Positions 45,620 through 55,805 of a stretch of DNA of 64,000 bases are shown one piece after another. The first letter of the stretch is position 1. Each line of letters begins with the position of its first letter. The position numbers and the translations under genes are program-made. The notes under the pieces are model-generated. The model searched no databases and was not told where the DNA came from. It saw only the letters and a list, made by a program, of their open reading frames with translations. The DNA is taken from contig JANCYW010000015.1 in assembly GCA_026184775.1 (NCBI GenBank), forward strand, positions 248,001 through 312,000, given 5' to 3'. The DNA comes from Cyanidium caldarium (Eukaryota; Rhodophyta; Bangiophyceae; Cyanidiales; Cyanidiaceae).

Positions 45620-47242
45620 CTATCGCCCGCTCGCTTGGCAGATGTTGTGGATGGGGAAGCGTTGGCCCGCGGCCAACAGCGGCCGCAGCTCATACACCGC
45701 CGCGTAGACGTTGACGGCAAAGGCGCCTAGCATCACGAACGACATCACGAACACTAAAATGGCCTGCAAGTGATACTTGCGCACCAGATGGTTCAGAAAC
45801 AGGATGAAGGTGAACGAGCCGGCTAGCGCTGCGCCACCCAGCGAGGCCGCGTAGGCGACCGGCAGCTCGTGGTTGAGCAGGTACTGGATTGCACTGCAAA
45901 GCGCGGTGATGAAGTTCATAAAGCCCGCGGTCGACTGCACCACGAGCGGGTCCATCCCGATTCCGGCGATGAGGACGGGCGTCGACATGAACGAGCCGCC
46001 GGCACCGACCCAGGCACCGATCGCTCCCAGCACCAGCATGATGGGCGATATCCACAGCACCCGCGCGCGCGTCCAGACAAAGTCATGCTCGTAGAAGGGG
46101 TATTTGAGATCCACTTTCAGATGGTGCATGTGGAGGTTGCGCGCCCCGCCGGCTGCCCCCAGCCCCAACAGGCCGGCCTCCTGGACGGCGAACAGCACCC
46201 AGAACGCAGCGCTGCACAGCGGCACGCCCACCAGCGAACGAGCCGCCTTGCCGCCGCCGCGGAAGAGCGCCAGCAGCACCAGGAACACCACCGTGAGGAA
46301 TACGTAGAGCAGCGCATCCAGCGGGAATTGGCGCCGCTCGTACGCCAACAGCTCGTCTAACGAGGGAAATCGATACGAGGGCATGAAGAAGCCGTACACA
46401 GGTGCGCAGGAAAAGCCGGCGCGAGACGGTGGCGAAGCGGCAGGGGCGTCTGGCGGATGCTCGTTGTGCTCTTTGTCGCCGTTGGTCGGTGGAGGCTCCT
46501 CCGCACCAACGGTGGCGGCCGGTCCGGGTTCGGCATCCGAGTCTGGCACATGCGCACCATCCTCTTTGTCATCGTCGGTGTCTGCACGTTCTTCCGGGTC
46601 GGTGACGGTGACCGACTCGGGTTCCGCGTTCGCAGCAGTTTGTGCTCGCCGCTCCCGTTTGAACAGCACCAGCGCGCGCCGCAGACTCACGTAGAACACG
46701 TAGAGCACCAGCGCCGCCAACACGAACATGGTGAAATAGTCCGGGAAGAGCTCATTCAGAAAGACGCCGATAGCGGTGCCGCACAGAATCGTCGGCACAA
46801 AGTTGGTCACCACGTAGTAGTCGATGCGCGGTCGATCCACCGACGGATGGCGGTGCACCAGCCCGTAGACGGTGTTGGCACCCGAGGCTCCGGTGACCAG
46901 TGCCTGGGAGACGGCCGCAGCCACGTGCGCCCGAAAGCCGGTGAGCAACACCAGAATGGGCACGAAGAGAAACCCGCCGCCCACACCGCCGGCGTTGGAC
47001 AGCCCGGCTATGACAAAGACGAGCGCAAAGGTGACACCGTCGCGCCAGGTGAGTGGCGAGAGGCCTTTGTGCACGCAACGGTGCGTGCTGAGATCGCACC
47101 GGAGTTGAATGTTGGCGCATTGGGTGTCATTGCGATAGTGAGTGCGGGATTGCGCGGACGCGGGGGTTATCGGGAGTGCGAGAATAAACACAGTGAGTAG
47201 GGACAGGAAGAAGAGTCGATGTCGACGGTGTCCGAGGAGCAT
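45620..47242 (-). CDS. TauE/SafE-family anion exporter with signal peptide
   Basis: 540 residues from the ATG at 47242. Start choice follows the signal peptide: basic residues then FFLSLLTVFILALPITPASA with a likely cut after ASA. A short Cys-containing lumenal segment (CANIQLRCDLSTHRCVHKG) precedes the TauE/SafE repeats: GLSNAGGVGGGFLFVPILVLLTGF in the first half and GAWVGAGGSFMSTPVLIAGIGMDPLVVQSTAGFMNFITAL in the second, given here around residues 70-95 and 395-435. A long acidic, Pro-rich cytosolic loop (about 215-280) separates the halves. Bacterial relatives export sulfite, sulfoacetate or related anions; eukaryotic members have the same signal peptide plus Cys segment. In a sulfur-rich acidic spring such an exporter is plausible, but substrate is unproven. 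Confidence 0.88.
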   Translation of the reverse strand: MLLGHRRHRLFFLSLLTVFILALPITPASAQSRTHYRNDTQCANIQLRCDLSTHRCVHKGLSPLTWRDGVTFALVFVIAGLSNAGGVGGGFLFVPILVLLTGFRAHVAAAVSQALVTGASGANTVYGLVHRHPSVDRPRIDYYVVTNFVPTILCGTAIGVFLNELFPDYFTMFVLAALVLYVFYVSLRRALVLFKRERRAQTAANAEPESVTVTDPEERADTDDDKEDGAHVPDSDAEPGPAATVGAEEPPPTNGDKEHNEHPPDAPAASPPSRAGFSCAPVYGFFMPSYRFPSLDELLAYERRQFPLDALLYVFLTVVFLVLLALFRGGGKAARSLVGVPLCSAAFWVLFAVQEAGLLGLGAAGGARNLHMHHLKVDLKYPFYEHDFVWTRARVLWISPIMLVLGAIGAWVGAGGSFMSTPVLIAGIGMDPLVVQSTAGFMNFITALCSAIQYLLNHELPVAYAASLGGAALAGSFTFILFLNHLVRKYHLQAILVFVMSFVMLGAFAVNVYAAVYELRPLLAAGQRFPIHNICQASGR

Positions 47243-47964
47243 GCCCGCGGGCAAGTGCCATGTCCACAAAGGTGACGAGGTGAGAGGAGGTCGGAGTGCC
47301 TGACGAGAGAAACTCGTGCGGAGGCAGCGATGCGAATATTCGGTGCGGAGGCGCTTCGGCCAACGAATCTGGGCAGGAGATGAGAAATTGGGGAAGGAGT
47401 GAGGGTTCCTTGGGAGGAGTCTTTGGTGGGAGAGCTGGGCAGGCAGTAGCGGCGATGCATTTGGCGCCTGGGATGCGCGCAATCACCACCTGAAGGGCAA
47501 ACGCTCGTGGGAGTTGCTTGAGAAACGTGGTTGTGACGTGCGCCTCGTTGATGCAGCATACACCAACAAGAGATGTTCGGCGTGTTGTCGCGGGGAGACG
47601 AAGACGTTTATGCAGCGCATCGATACGTGGGAGGGGTGAGGGGAGAGGAAGGAGCGCACAGTATAAGCTTTGGTGCCGTGTCAGAATACGGAGTGCGAGT
47701 GGATACACAACCGCAACGGGAATGCTATACTCAACCTGCTGCGGGTCGCATTGACTGTTTTGCATGGCCCTCCACACCCGGCCTATCTGTGTCGTCCTTG
47801 AGGAGGTGGTTTTGGGAAGAGGAATTCTGCCGCATCCCGCCCGTTCATCCCGCAAGCGCCGATCGAACAAGGCGGCGCGAATTCAGGCGCCGGCGCGGAA
47901 AGGCTTTATAGAGATTCGCGTCGCGCGCACAGAGACGGTCCACGAGATCGGGCGAGACGCCCAC
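47243..47964. other. Intergenic, 722 bp, between TauE/SafE and tRNA-Ile
   Basis: Holds the TauE/SafE promoter. Several A/G-rich stretches; no RNA gene before the tRNA. The in-frame upstream extension of the exporter ORF (to 47482) lies here and is not considered coding. Confidence 0.5.
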
Positions 47965-48074
47965 GGCGCTTTAACTCAGTCGGTTAGAGTGTCGAGCTAA
48001 TAGTTCCGTTCGGATCAACTACGCAGCGGAATGGAGAAACTCGAAAGTCCGCGGTTCGAGCCCGCGAAGCGCCA
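47965..48074 (+). tRNA. trnI-AAU: tRNA-Ile (anticodon AAU), intron-containing
   Basis: Complete cloverleaf: acceptor GGCGCTT (47965-47971) pairs with AAGCGCC (48067-48073), discriminator A48074, no encoded CCA. D-stem ACTC/GAGT around AGTCGGTTA; anticodon stem TCGAG (47992-47996) with CTCGA (48040-48044); loop C-T-A-A-T-A with anticodon AAT at 47999-48001; variable loop AAGTC; T-arm CGCGG-TTCGAGC-CCGCG. A 36-nt intron sits after position 37, the standard eukaryotic site. A-box and B-box internal promoter elements (TAACTCAGTCGG, GGTTCGAGCC) are intact, and six T residues follow. It decodes AUU/AUC (AUA via inosine) in the cytosol. Confidence 0.95.
48003..48038 (+). other. tRNA-Ile intron (36 nt)
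   Basis: Begins GTTCCGTTCGG and ends GGAATGGAGAA. TTCCG and CGGAA inside it can pair, leaving the ends free for the bulge-helix-bulge that tRNA-splicing endonuclease recognises. Confidence 0.88.
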
Positions 48075-48080
48075 TTTTTT
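48075..48080 (+). terminator. RNA polymerase III terminator
   Basis: TTTTTT directly after the tRNA discriminator base. Confidence 0.9.
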
Positions 48081-48148
48081 CTCACGGCCGCCCTTGCCCC
48101 TCCCAGAAACCGTGCCGCGCGACCTCTTCACCTCCCTCCCACCCAGTA

Positions 48149-49183
48149 CTACCGCACCACTACACAACAAGTCACACGATGACCGGTCACCAAAGACTGC
48201 ACACCCCCAGCACCACCGCCCTCCCCCACCGGAAACGCCACCAAGTGCAGTTGGTTCGCGGTGGCGCCCACCGCCCAAAGCCGTCCGTCCGCCTCGCCCA
48301 CGCACCCAACGCCGCGAAGACGCCTCGCCCCCCGATGCTCCTCCGAAAACAAGTTCACTCTCTCCACAGAATGCTTGCCACCTTGCACCGTCACCAAAAC
48401 GACATGCCCATCCGCACACGCCACCAGCACCCGACACGCTTGCCCCTCTTCCTCACCCACAAACTCGGCGCTGGCGACCGGTGATCCTACCGGCACACGC
48501 ACTGCATCCGTAGCGCCTGCTCCCGCCAGCTGGTACAACTCCACGTAATCTCTCGCGGCCACCAGATACCGGTCACCGCCCGGAGACCATCGCACTGCCG
48601 CGGCCACCTCCGCCAACCGCACCTGCAGCCGACAGCGGTGCGGCCCGGGCACATCCAACGCCGCCCGCATATCCCACAGGCGCAGCGTGTTATCGTCGCC
48701 GACCGACAGTGCCAGCGCCCCGTTCGGCGCCACTGCAATACTGTCCACCGTCCCTTTATGGCCCCTGAGCACTGCCACCATCTGCCACGGCTGCCGACTC
48801 GCGCCGCTGCCGCTTCGCCAAACCGCCACCTCCGCCGACTTGCCCGCAGCTGCCGACAACAAGTAGAGCCGGTCCTCCAGTTGACCGAACGCCAACGCCG
48901 TTATGGAGCCCTCGTGGTAGGCCAATGCACCCACGTGTCGCTGTTGCGTCACGTCGTACACGTGCACCACCTCGTCAGCCCCGCCGCTCGCCAAGTAGGT
49001 GCAGCGCCCGCCGGCCGACACCTCGCTCACCGCCCCCAAACAGCGCACCGACGCCGAGTGCGCCGCGCTCCCAAACACTCGCTCCAGTTGCACCAACGCC
49101 CCATCGGCCACTCGGAATCCTGCCACCCCACCCGAGTAGGTCCCTACAAACACCGTGCCCGCCCATGGGACCATGTGCCGCAT
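48149..49183 (-). CDS. MAK11: Mak11/PAK1IP1 WD-repeat ribosome assembly factor
   Basis: 344 residues of WD40 beta-propeller. Family-specific wording: FVGTYSGGVAGFRV at the start, AHSASVRCLGAV, ASGGADEVVHVYDV, VGALAYHEGSITALAF, VLRGHKGTVDSIAVAPNGALALSVGDDNTLRLWDM (around 140-175) and AAVRWSPGGDRYLV. This order matches yeast Mak11 and human PAK1-interacting protein 1, which act in the nucleolus in maturation of the 60S subunit. Met4 is an alternative start. The last ~60 residues are less conserved. It is divergent from TBCA (106 bp between starts) and ends 75 bp after the tRNA-Ile gene on the opposite strand. Confidence 0.88.
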   Translation of the reverse strand: MRHMVPWAGTVFVGTYSGGVAGFRVADGALVQLERVFGSAAHSASVRCLGAVSEVSAGGRCTYLASGGADEVVHVYDVTQQRHVGALAYHEGSITALAFGQLEDRLYLLSAAAGKSAEVAVWRSGSGASRQPWQMVAVLRGHKGTVDSIAVAPNGALALSVGDDNTLRLWDMRAALDVPGPHRCRLQVRLAEVAAAVRWSPGGDRYLVAARDYVELYQLAGAGATDAVRVPVGSPVASAEFVGEEEGQACRVLVACADGHVVLVTVQGGKHSVERVNLFSEEHRGARRLRGVGCVGEADGRLWAVGATANQLHLVAFPVGEGGGAGGVQSLVTGHRVTCCVVVR

Positions 49184-49289
49184 TCAGATCGCTTGCTCCC
49201 CTTTTCTGCACGCTATCGCCCCCCGACGCGAGCTCGGGTGTGCGCGCCCGTTTTGGCGGCAAACGGTTCGCGCACGCCTTCCCTCCGGC

Positions 49290-49604
49290 ATGGAGAATGC
49301 GTTGGAGCGCGAGTTGCGAATTCGACGGGGCGTGGTAGACCGCACCCTCAAAGATCTCCGATCGTACGAGGAGGAGGTGCGGCAGTTGAAAAAGCGCGTC
49401 GTGGAGGCGGGCGCAGACGATCCGGCGGTGCAGTGGGAGCGCGCCGTCCGGGAGACGGAGATGATGGTGCCCGAGGCCAAGTTGCGCCTGTCGCAGGCAG
49501 TGGACGAGTTGAACGCTTGTGTGGTGCGCGCCCAGGAGGGAAATGTCCCCGAGGAGGAGTTGGGGCGGGCTCGGGGCACTTTGGCCGAGGCGCGACGCTC
49601 GTAA
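49290..49604 (+). CDS. TBCA: Tubulin-specific chaperone A (TBCA)
   Basis: 104 residues, as expected for the family, starting at the ATG at 49290 (MENALEREL). A three-helix coiled coil with the characteristic RRGVVDRTLKDLRSYEEEV, RETEMMVPEAKLRLSQAVDEL and LGRARGTLAEA. TBCA captures quasi-native beta-tubulin released by the CCT chaperonin on the way to alpha/beta dimer formation, in the cytosol. Earlier in-frame sequence (from 49155) overlaps the divergent MAK11 start and is not included. Its stop is 24 bp from that of the convergent SDR gene. Confidence 0.92.
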   Translation: MENALERELRIRRGVVDRTLKDLRSYEEEVRQLKKRVVEAGADDPAVQWERAVRETEMMVPEAKLRLSQAVDELNACVVRAQEGNVPEEELGRARGTLAEARRS

Positions 49605-49628
49605 ACGATTTTACCTCGGATCGACCGG

Positions 49629-50492
49629 TCAGAACGTCGTCGGCTGGCGATATCGCCACAACTGTCCACTGGGCGTTGTCTCTCCCCGCCACGACGCCAG
49701 CTGCAGTTCGACCAAGTGCACAATATCCGCTGCAGCCTCCTCTGCCGTCCGGCTGCCGCCGTAGCTGGTCATGGCGCTGCGTACGTCGCCCGGGCAGACA
49801 GCATCGACGCGCACCTGCCGTGGAGCGCGCCGCGCTTGCAACACCGTCAGCCGATTCAGCAGCGCCTTGGAGAGGCGGTACGCTGGCTCCGGCCCGTGGA
49901 CCACCGCATCGGCAGGCAACGTCCCGTCGCGAACCCGCTGCACCACCTCGTGCATCAGTCGCTCCAGTTGCGCCATGGTATCCAAGGCGGCGATGCGGCT
50001 GCGCCACGGCTCCACGAAGAAACACAGCTCGCCGTCGCCCGAACTGATGTTCACCACCGCGCCTGGATGCATGGCATCTCGTGCGCCGTGGAACATGTAA
50101 GCATCCGCCAGCCGCGCCGCCAAGCGCACGTTCACATCCAGCGCCGTCTGCACTGCAGCCGCGTCCCATTCCGCCGGACAAACCGCCGCGTTGTTCACCA
50201 GCAGCGCCACCGGCGGCACCGCGCCCCACACCGCCGAGCGCACCGGCAGCAGCGGCAGCGCCCACTCGTCACCGCGCACTACCGCCTCCGCGTCCAGCGC
50301 CTGCACTAGTAGATTCGTTTCAGGTACGGTCGTGCCGATATTCTTGACGCGCGTCGTGCCCACCACGTTCCACCGCCGATCCGCCAGGGCGCGCGCCGTC
50401 GCCCTGCCGATAGCCCCGCTGCATCCGGTCACCACAGCGATACGCCCCAGTGGAAAAGTGTTGCGAGAGGGAATCGAAGCGTTTGCATTCAT
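49629..50492 (-). CDS. Short-chain dehydrogenase/reductase (carbonyl reductase-like)
   Basis: 287 residues from the ATG at 50492 (MNANASIPS). Rossmann fold with the cofactor motif VTGCSGAIG (TGxxxGxG form), NNAA, the catalytic Ser in [11 protein letters not shown] and the YxxxK motif as YRLSKALLN, then [10 protein letters not shown]. The extra segment between the Ser and Tyr (about 160-200) places it with classical SDRs of the CBR1 / plant menthone-reductase group, which reduce carbonyls with NADPH in the cytosol. No targeting peptide is evident. The open frame continues upstream to 50789 but would overlap the isomerase 5' region. Substrate not predictable. Confidence 0.88.
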   Translation of the reverse strand: MNANASIPSRNTFPLGRIAVVTGCSGAIGRATARALADRRWNVVGTTRVKNIGTTVPETNLLVQALDAEAVVRGDEWALPLLPVRSAVWGAVPPVALLVNNAAVCPAEWDAAAVQTALDVNVRLAARLADAYMFHGARDAMHPGAVVNISSGDGELCFFVEPWRSRIAALDTMAQLERLMHEVVQRVRDGTLPADAVVHGPEPAYRLSKALLNRLTVLQARRAPRQVRVDAVCPGDVRSAMTSYGGSRTAEEAAADIVHLVELQLASWRGETTPSGQLWRYRQPTTF

Positions 50493-50787
50493 AAAACTCC
50501 CCCGTGAGTACACCTCCTCTCCCCGTGAGACAGCCCGCTCCCCATGCCGCAACGGTTCCGCCACCCGAGACGAACGGAGCGCTCCGTCGGGATCGGTCGT
50601 TGGAGCTCTCGACGCTCTCGCACCAGCCGCAGTCTCTACGACCGGGTCGCCTTCTCTCCCACCCATGGCGTGGGCATTCCATTGCACCCATCCCACTCTC
50701 TCCCGTGCCCAACGGTCGTCCTCTGTGCGTTCAACATGCCGCCGCCTGCATCGCCCACCGTGCCCACGCCCGTTCTCCTCCCTGCGC

Positions 50788-52572
50788 ATGATCGCTCCGC
50801 CGCATTCGCTGCCTGTCTCTCTGGATTATCGGCTGGTGTCGGAGACGAAAGAGTGGCAGGCGTTGATGCGACACGCCACTGAGCACATCCAGCGTGTCCA
50901 CCTGCGTGAACTGATGCGCGACGAGCGGCGTGTGCAGGCGCTGCGCACCGAGTACGACGGGGTGTACTTGGACTTTTCGCGGCAGCGCGTCACCGAGGAG
51001 ACCATGCGGCTGTTGTACGCGTTGGCGGAGCGCGCTCGGCTGCGCGACAAGATCGACGCCTTGCGCGCCGGCAAGCACGTCAACAGCAGCGAGAACCGCG
51101 CGGTGTTACACACGGCGCTGCGGGCGGCGCGCAGCGACTCGCTGGTGGTGGACGGTCACGACGTGGTGCGCGAGGTGTGGCGGGTGCTAGACCATGTGCG
51201 CGACTTTAGCGAACGGGTGCGCCGCGGAGAACACCGTGGCGTGACCGGCAAGCCACTGAAGAATGTGATCGCGGTGGGTATCGGCGGCTCGTATCTGGGG
51301 CCGGATTTTGCGCACGAGGCGCTGCGCACCGACCCGGTGGCCAACGAGACCGCCCGCGGCCGCCATCTGTACTTTTTGAGCAATGTGGATCCGGTGGATG
51401 CCAAACGCTGCACGCAGGACATCTCGGCGGAGGAGACGTTGGTGGTGGTGGTCAGCAAGTCGTTCACCACCTCCGAGACGCTGCTGAATGCGCGCACCAT
51501 GCGGGAGTGGTTGTGGCGCGAGCTGGGCACTGCGCCCGAAGTGGTGCGCCAGCACATGGTGGCGTGCAGCAGCAATCCGGACATGGTGGCCAGCTTCGGC
51601 ATCGATCCGCAGAATGCGTTCGAGCTTTGGGACTGGGTCGGCGGCCGCTACTCGGTGTGCTCGGCGGTGGGCGCGCTGCCGCTCTCCATCCAGTACGGTT
51701 TCGAGGTGTTCGAGTCGTTTTTGGAGGGCGCGCGCTCGATGGACGCCAACTTTTACGACACCTCGCGGCCGCTGTTGGAGAACCTGCCGGTGGTGATGGG
51801 GCTGCTGGGCGTGTGGAACATGTCGTTTCTGGGGTATCCGGCGCGTGCGGTGCACCCGTACGCCGAGGCGCTGCTCAAGTTTCCGGCGCACATTCAGCAA
51901 GTGGATATGGAGAGCAACGGCAAGCACGTGACGCTGCGCGGCGATGTGGTCGACTATGCGGTGGGCGAGATCGATTTCGGCGAGCCGGGCACCAATGGGC
52001 AGCACTCGTTTTTTCAGTTGCTGCACATGGGCCAGGTGGTGCCGTGCGACTTTATCGGCTTCATCGAGTCGCAGAATCCTCTGTGTCTGGAGGGCGAGCC
52101 GGTGAGCAACGCCGACGAGCTGATGGCCAACTACTTCGCCCAGCCGGATGCGCTGGCGTACGGCAAGACCGCCGAGGAGTGCCGCGCCGAAGGCCGTCCC
52201 GAGGAGCTCATTCCGCATCTGGTGACCACCGGCAACCGCCCCAGTCTGTCGCTGCTGCTGCCGCGCCTGAACCCGTACACCACCGGCCAGCTGTTGGCGC
52301 TGTACGAGCACCGCACCGCGGTGCAGGGCTTCATCTGGGACATCAACTCGTTCGACCAGTGGGGCGTGGAGCTGGGCAAGACGCTCGCCAAACGGGTGCG
52401 CCAGCAGCTGAATCAGAGTCGTTACTTTGGCGAGGCGGTGTCCGACCACTTCAACGCGTCCACCCGCGAGCTGCTGGAGCGTTACCTGCGCGGGCAGGTG
52501 GGCTGCGCGTTCAACGACCCGTTCGATTATCAGCGTGACGTCGGCACCGGCCGCTCCACTTTGCAACCTTGA
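50788..52572 (+). CDS. GPI: Glucose-6-phosphate isomerase (plant-type)
   Basis: 594 residues from the ATG at 50788. Substrate-phosphate loops [11 protein letters not shown] and [14 protein letters not shown], catalytic Glu in ESNGKHVTL, His in [13 protein letters not shown], and Lys in [10 protein letters not shown] are all present. Sequence follows plant cytosolic isomerases ([24 protein letters not shown]). The enzyme interconverts glucose-6-phosphate and fructose-6-phosphate in glycolysis and sugar or starch synthesis. An in-frame ATG at 50665 would add 41 Ser/Arg-rich residues ([13 protein letters not shown]...) resembling a transit peptide, so a plastid form from an alternative start is possible. 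Convergent with transketolase, 67 bp between stops. Confidence 0.95.
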   Translation: MIAPPHSLPVSLDYRLVSETKEWQALMRHATEHIQRVHLRELMRDERRVQALRTEYDGVYLDFSRQRVTEETMRLLYALAERARLRDKIDALRAGKHVNSSENRAVLHTALRAARSDSLVVDGHDVVREVWRVLDHVRDFSERVRRGEHRGVTGKPLKNVIAVGIGGSYLGPDFAHEALRTDPVANETARGRHLYFLSNVDPVDAKRCTQDISAEETLVVVVSKSFTTSETLLNARTMREWLWRELGTAPEVVRQHMVACSSNPDMVASFGIDPQNAFELWDWVGGRYSVCSAVGALPLSIQYGFEVFESFLEGARSMDANFYDTSRPLLENLPVVMGLLGVWNMSFLGYPARAVHPYAEALLKFPAHIQQVDMESNGKHVTLRGDVVDYAVGEIDFGEPGTNGQHSFFQLLHMGQVVPCDFIGFIESQNPLCLEGEPVSNADELMANYFAQPDALAYGKTAEECRAEGRPEELIPHLVTTGNRPSLSLLLPRLNPYTTGQLLALYEHRTAVQGFIWDINSFDQWGVELGKTLAKRVRQQLNQSRYFGEAVSDHFNASTRELLERYLRGQVGCAFNDPFDYQRDVGTGRSTLQP

Positions 52573-52639
52573 CGCGAACGAAAGACTTGTCCTCGTTTAG
52601 ACTGCTACGGCTTCTCCACGCATTTCCCCTGCCTCTGCC

Positions 52640-54913
52640 TCACGCCATTGCTACCAGACGCGCCTGCTTGGTCACGTTTTGCGCGGTGATGCCAAAGAAC
52701 TTGAGCACCTCGTCGCCCTTGCCCGAGTGCCCGAAAGTGTCCACGCACACCGTGTGGTCGGCGTAACGCGACCACCCAAACGATGCGGCCGCCTCGCAAG
52801 CGATGCGCTTGCTGCGCGGCACCGCCTGCGGCAACACCGACTCGATGTAGGCGGCGTCCTGCTCCTGAAACAGTTCCACGCACGGCATGGACACCACGCG
52901 GACGCGCAGGCCGTCCTCTTTCTGGAGGGTGTCGGCGGCGGCCAGCACCACCTCCACCTCCGAGCCGGTGCCGATGAGGATCAGGTCGGGCGTGCCGCCG
53001 GCGGCAGCGTGGTCGGCCACCACATACCCCCCGCGCAGCGCGCCATCGTACGACGAGGTGGCCACCTTGCTCACCTTTTGGCGGGTCAGCGCCAGAATCA
53101 CCGGCCGGTGCGCGCTCTTCAGTGACAGCGCGTAGCCGGCGGCGACCTCGTTGGCGTCGCACGGGCGGAACATGTAGAGGTTGGGCATGGCCCGAAAACT
53201 GGCCAGGTGCTCCACCGGCTGGTGCGTCGGACCGTCCTCGCCCAGCGCCACCGAGTCGTGCGTGCCGATAAAGGTGATGCCGGCCTCGGAGAGTGCCGCC
53301 AGGCGGATCAGCGGGCGCGCAAAGTCGGTGAAGATGAAAAAGGTCGCGCAGTACGGCACCAGGCCACTGTTATGCAGCCGCATGCCCAGGGTGACCGCGG
53401 TCATGGCCGCCTCGCGCACCCCGAAGCGCATGTTGCGCGCCGCGTAATCGTGCCGCGAAAAGTCACCGGTGCCTTTCAGGAGGGTATTGCACGAGGGCGC
53501 CAGGTCGGCCGCGCCGCCGATCAGCTCCGGCATGATCGGCGCCAGCGCGTTCAGCATGGCGCCGGACGCCTGGCGCGTGGCCATGGCGCCCTGCTTGGCG
53601 GCGCACTCCTTTAGCGCTTGCTCCCAGCCGGGGCTCTTCTCCTGACGCAGCACCTGGCGTTCGAAGCGCGCCGCCAGCTCCGGGTACTTTTGCTGGTACT
53701 GCGCCAACTGCTGCTTCCACGCGGCCTCCAGTTTGGCGCCTTCGTCCACCTTGCGGCGAAAGTGTTGCAGGGCAGCGTCGGGCACCTCGAACGGCCCGTA
53801 CTTCCAGTCCAGGTTGTCACGCGTCGCTCTGACCTCGTCGGCGCCTAGCGCCGCGCCGTGCACGCCCCCGGTGTTGGCCTTGTTCGGCGCACCGTACCCG
53901 ATGATGGTGCGGAAGATGATCAGCGACGGCCGGCTGAGGTCGCTGCGCGCCTGCTCGATGGCGCGCGCCAGGCCCGCTAGATCCTCGTTGCCGTTCGCCA
54001 CATGCAGCACCTGCCAGCCGTACGCCTCGTAGCGCTTGCCCACGTCCTCGCTGAACGACAGATCGGTGTCGCCGTCGATGGAGATCTTGTTGTCGTCGTA
54101 GAAGCCGATCAGCTTGCCCAGACGGAGATGGCCTGCCAGCGACGACGCCTCCGCCGCCACACCCTCCTGCGCACACCCGTCGCTCATGATGAAATAGGTG
54201 AACTGGTCGACGATCTTGGCGTCCGGCTTGTTGAACGTCGCCGCCAGGTGCGCCTCCGCAATTGCCAACCCCACCGCCTGCGCGACGCCCGTGCCCAGCG
54301 GGCCGGTGGTCACCTCCACCCCGGGCACCAGGTAGTTCTCCGGATGGCCCGCGGTGATCGACCCCAGCTGCCGAAACTGCTTAATGTCGTCCATGTTGGG
54401 GCGATCATAGCCGTACAGGTACAGCAGCGCGTACTGCAGCATCGAGGCGTGCCCGCAGCTCAGCACGAAGCGGTCGCGATTGGCCCAGCCGGGGTTCTTC
54501 GGGTTGAAGCGCATATACTTGTCCCACAGGGTGAACGCCAGCGGCGCCTGCCCCATAGGCGCTCCGGGGTGGCCCGCGTTGGCCGCCTCCACCGCGTCGA
54601 TTGCCAAAAAGCGGATCGTGTTGATGCACAGGTCCGCGTGCGCGTCGCCGGTCTGCTTCGGCTTGACCAGCGTCGGCTGCGTCGCCGTTGCCCGAAGCCA
54701 CGCCACCCGGCGGTGCCCGACACGGCCCGTGGGCACCGCCACCGAAGTCGGCACCGGCCAGCGGTGCGTCGCCCGTTCCAGCGCCCGCCCCACAAACGCG
54801 CCCTTGCTCACGCCCTGCGGCGCGCCCTGACAGCGCACCCCATTCCCCACACGGTCGCGCCGCGACACCGCCATCGCCGTAGCCTGACTCGAGAGGGAGA
54901 GGAACGCCAACAT
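52640..54913 (-). CDS. TKT: Transketolase, plastid-targeted
   Basis: 757 residues from the ATG at 54913. About 75 residues of Arg/Ala/Val-rich transit peptide precede the enzyme, which starts near CINTIRFLAIDAVEAANAGHPGAPMG. Thiamine diphosphate motif around MSDGCAQEGVAAEASSLAG and FYDDNKISIDGD; pyrimidine-domain Glu in FGVREAAM; the substrate-binding HDS(V/I)xLGEDGPTHQP as HDSVALGEDGPTHQP; C-terminal domain with CVDTFGHSGKGDEVLKFF. In the plastid it moves two-carbon units in the Calvin cycle and oxidative pentose phosphate route. Likely a single enzyme for both uses. Its sugar-phosphate partner isomerase is the next gene. Confidence 0.95.
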   Translation of the reverse strand: MLAFLSLSSQATAMAVSRRDRVGNGVRCQGAPQGVSKGAFVGRALERATHRWPVPTSVAVPTGRVGHRRVAWLRATATQPTLVKPKQTGDAHADLCINTIRFLAIDAVEAANAGHPGAPMGQAPLAFTLWDKYMRFNPKNPGWANRDRFVLSCGHASMLQYALLYLYGYDRPNMDDIKQFRQLGSITAGHPENYLVPGVEVTTGPLGTGVAQAVGLAIAEAHLAATFNKPDAKIVDQFTYFIMSDGCAQEGVAAEASSLAGHLRLGKLIGFYDDNKISIDGDTDLSFSEDVGKRYEAYGWQVLHVANGNEDLAGLARAIEQARSDLSRPSLIIFRTIIGYGAPNKANTGGVHGAALGADEVRATRDNLDWKYGPFEVPDAALQHFRRKVDEGAKLEAAWKQQLAQYQQKYPELAARFERQVLRQEKSPGWEQALKECAAKQGAMATRQASGAMLNALAPIMPELIGGAADLAPSCNTLLKGTGDFSRHDYAARNMRFGVREAAMTAVTLGMRLHNSGLVPYCATFFIFTDFARPLIRLAALSEAGITFIGTHDSVALGEDGPTHQPVEHLASFRAMPNLYMFRPCDANEVAAGYALSLKSAHRPVILALTRQKVSKVATSSYDGALRGGYVVADHAAAGGTPDLILIGTGSEVEVVLAAADTLQKEDGLRVRVVSMPCVELFQEQDAAYIESVLPQAVPRSKRIACEAAASFGWSRYADHTVCVDTFGHSGKGDEVLKFFGITAQNVTKQARLVAMA

Positions 54914-55805
54914 GACACTCTCGAGCGTTAGCGATCCGCGTATGAATTGGTCCTTGGGGTCAACGTCCAGAGGATGCACTGCCCGTGCGGCGGCGGAGAA
55001 CGACGACCACTGGCAGCGAGCGCCCGGGCGGCGGTGGGGCGCATCGCGGACATCGTGCGGTCAGGAGGACGCTCTCGATCGCTGAGGCGGAGAGGGAGGG
55101 GAAAGATCGATGAGAACAGTAAACGAGGGTAAGAAGAACGAGGTAACGGGTGGTGAAGAGTAGTGTATGGGGTGCCGGGTGAAATTGTGAAGACGTTCAG
55201 ATGGAATAGCGGTGACGAGTCGAGTCGCATGGCGGCTCAATAGGCGGGAGGGCGCAGGAGGCGGAGACCGGGCGTGTTCGCTGGTTCGCTCGAAGAAGGG
55301 CGTCACGAGACGAGTCCCGTTACGCTCGTGGCAAGTCGATATGAGCACCCGCGGGGACTGGCAAAACGACGAAAAACGCCTGGGAATGGAGAAGAAACCG
55401 TGCCCTGCGGAGTACGGCCGTGGAGAGCGATTTGGGGCAGAGAACGCCCCCACTACCGGCCGTAAAGGCGTGGACGCGAGTCGGCTACGAGTGCAAGCGA
55501 CTTTGCTGCCGTGGGCACGGCTTCCGGCCCACATCATCGTGAAAGAGGTCCAACTTTGTTCGTTCTCCACAGCCCCGCCGGACCTCGTATCGCCCAATGC
55601 GGTGCTCTTTGCAAGTCATGCTCACTCAGTGCAACAGCACGGCATGGCCCTCGCCAATATATCCTCCTCGTGCGGACTCTGTCGATGCTCCCAGCGAACG
55701 GCAGCGCGACGGAGCCAAAAATGGCGCGAACGCGCTCGTCAACCCTCCCAGAGCGTGTGGTTTTCGCGCTGCGAACGTCGCGTTCGGAGCGCTGTTATCG
55801 AGCTC
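54914..55805. other. Intergenic, 892 bp
   Basis: Between divergent transketolase and the first membrane-protein paralog. Sequence is G/A-rich on the plus strand and includes open frames on both strands (for example 55061-55597 minus, Ser/Pro/Arg-rich) that look like composition effects. No RNA gene found. Confidence 0.5.

Noticed and set aside
55061-55597. 178-codon minus-strand frame upstream of the first paralog
   Set aside because: Ser/Pro/Arg-rich, no motif, no suitable homologous block; likely a composition effect.
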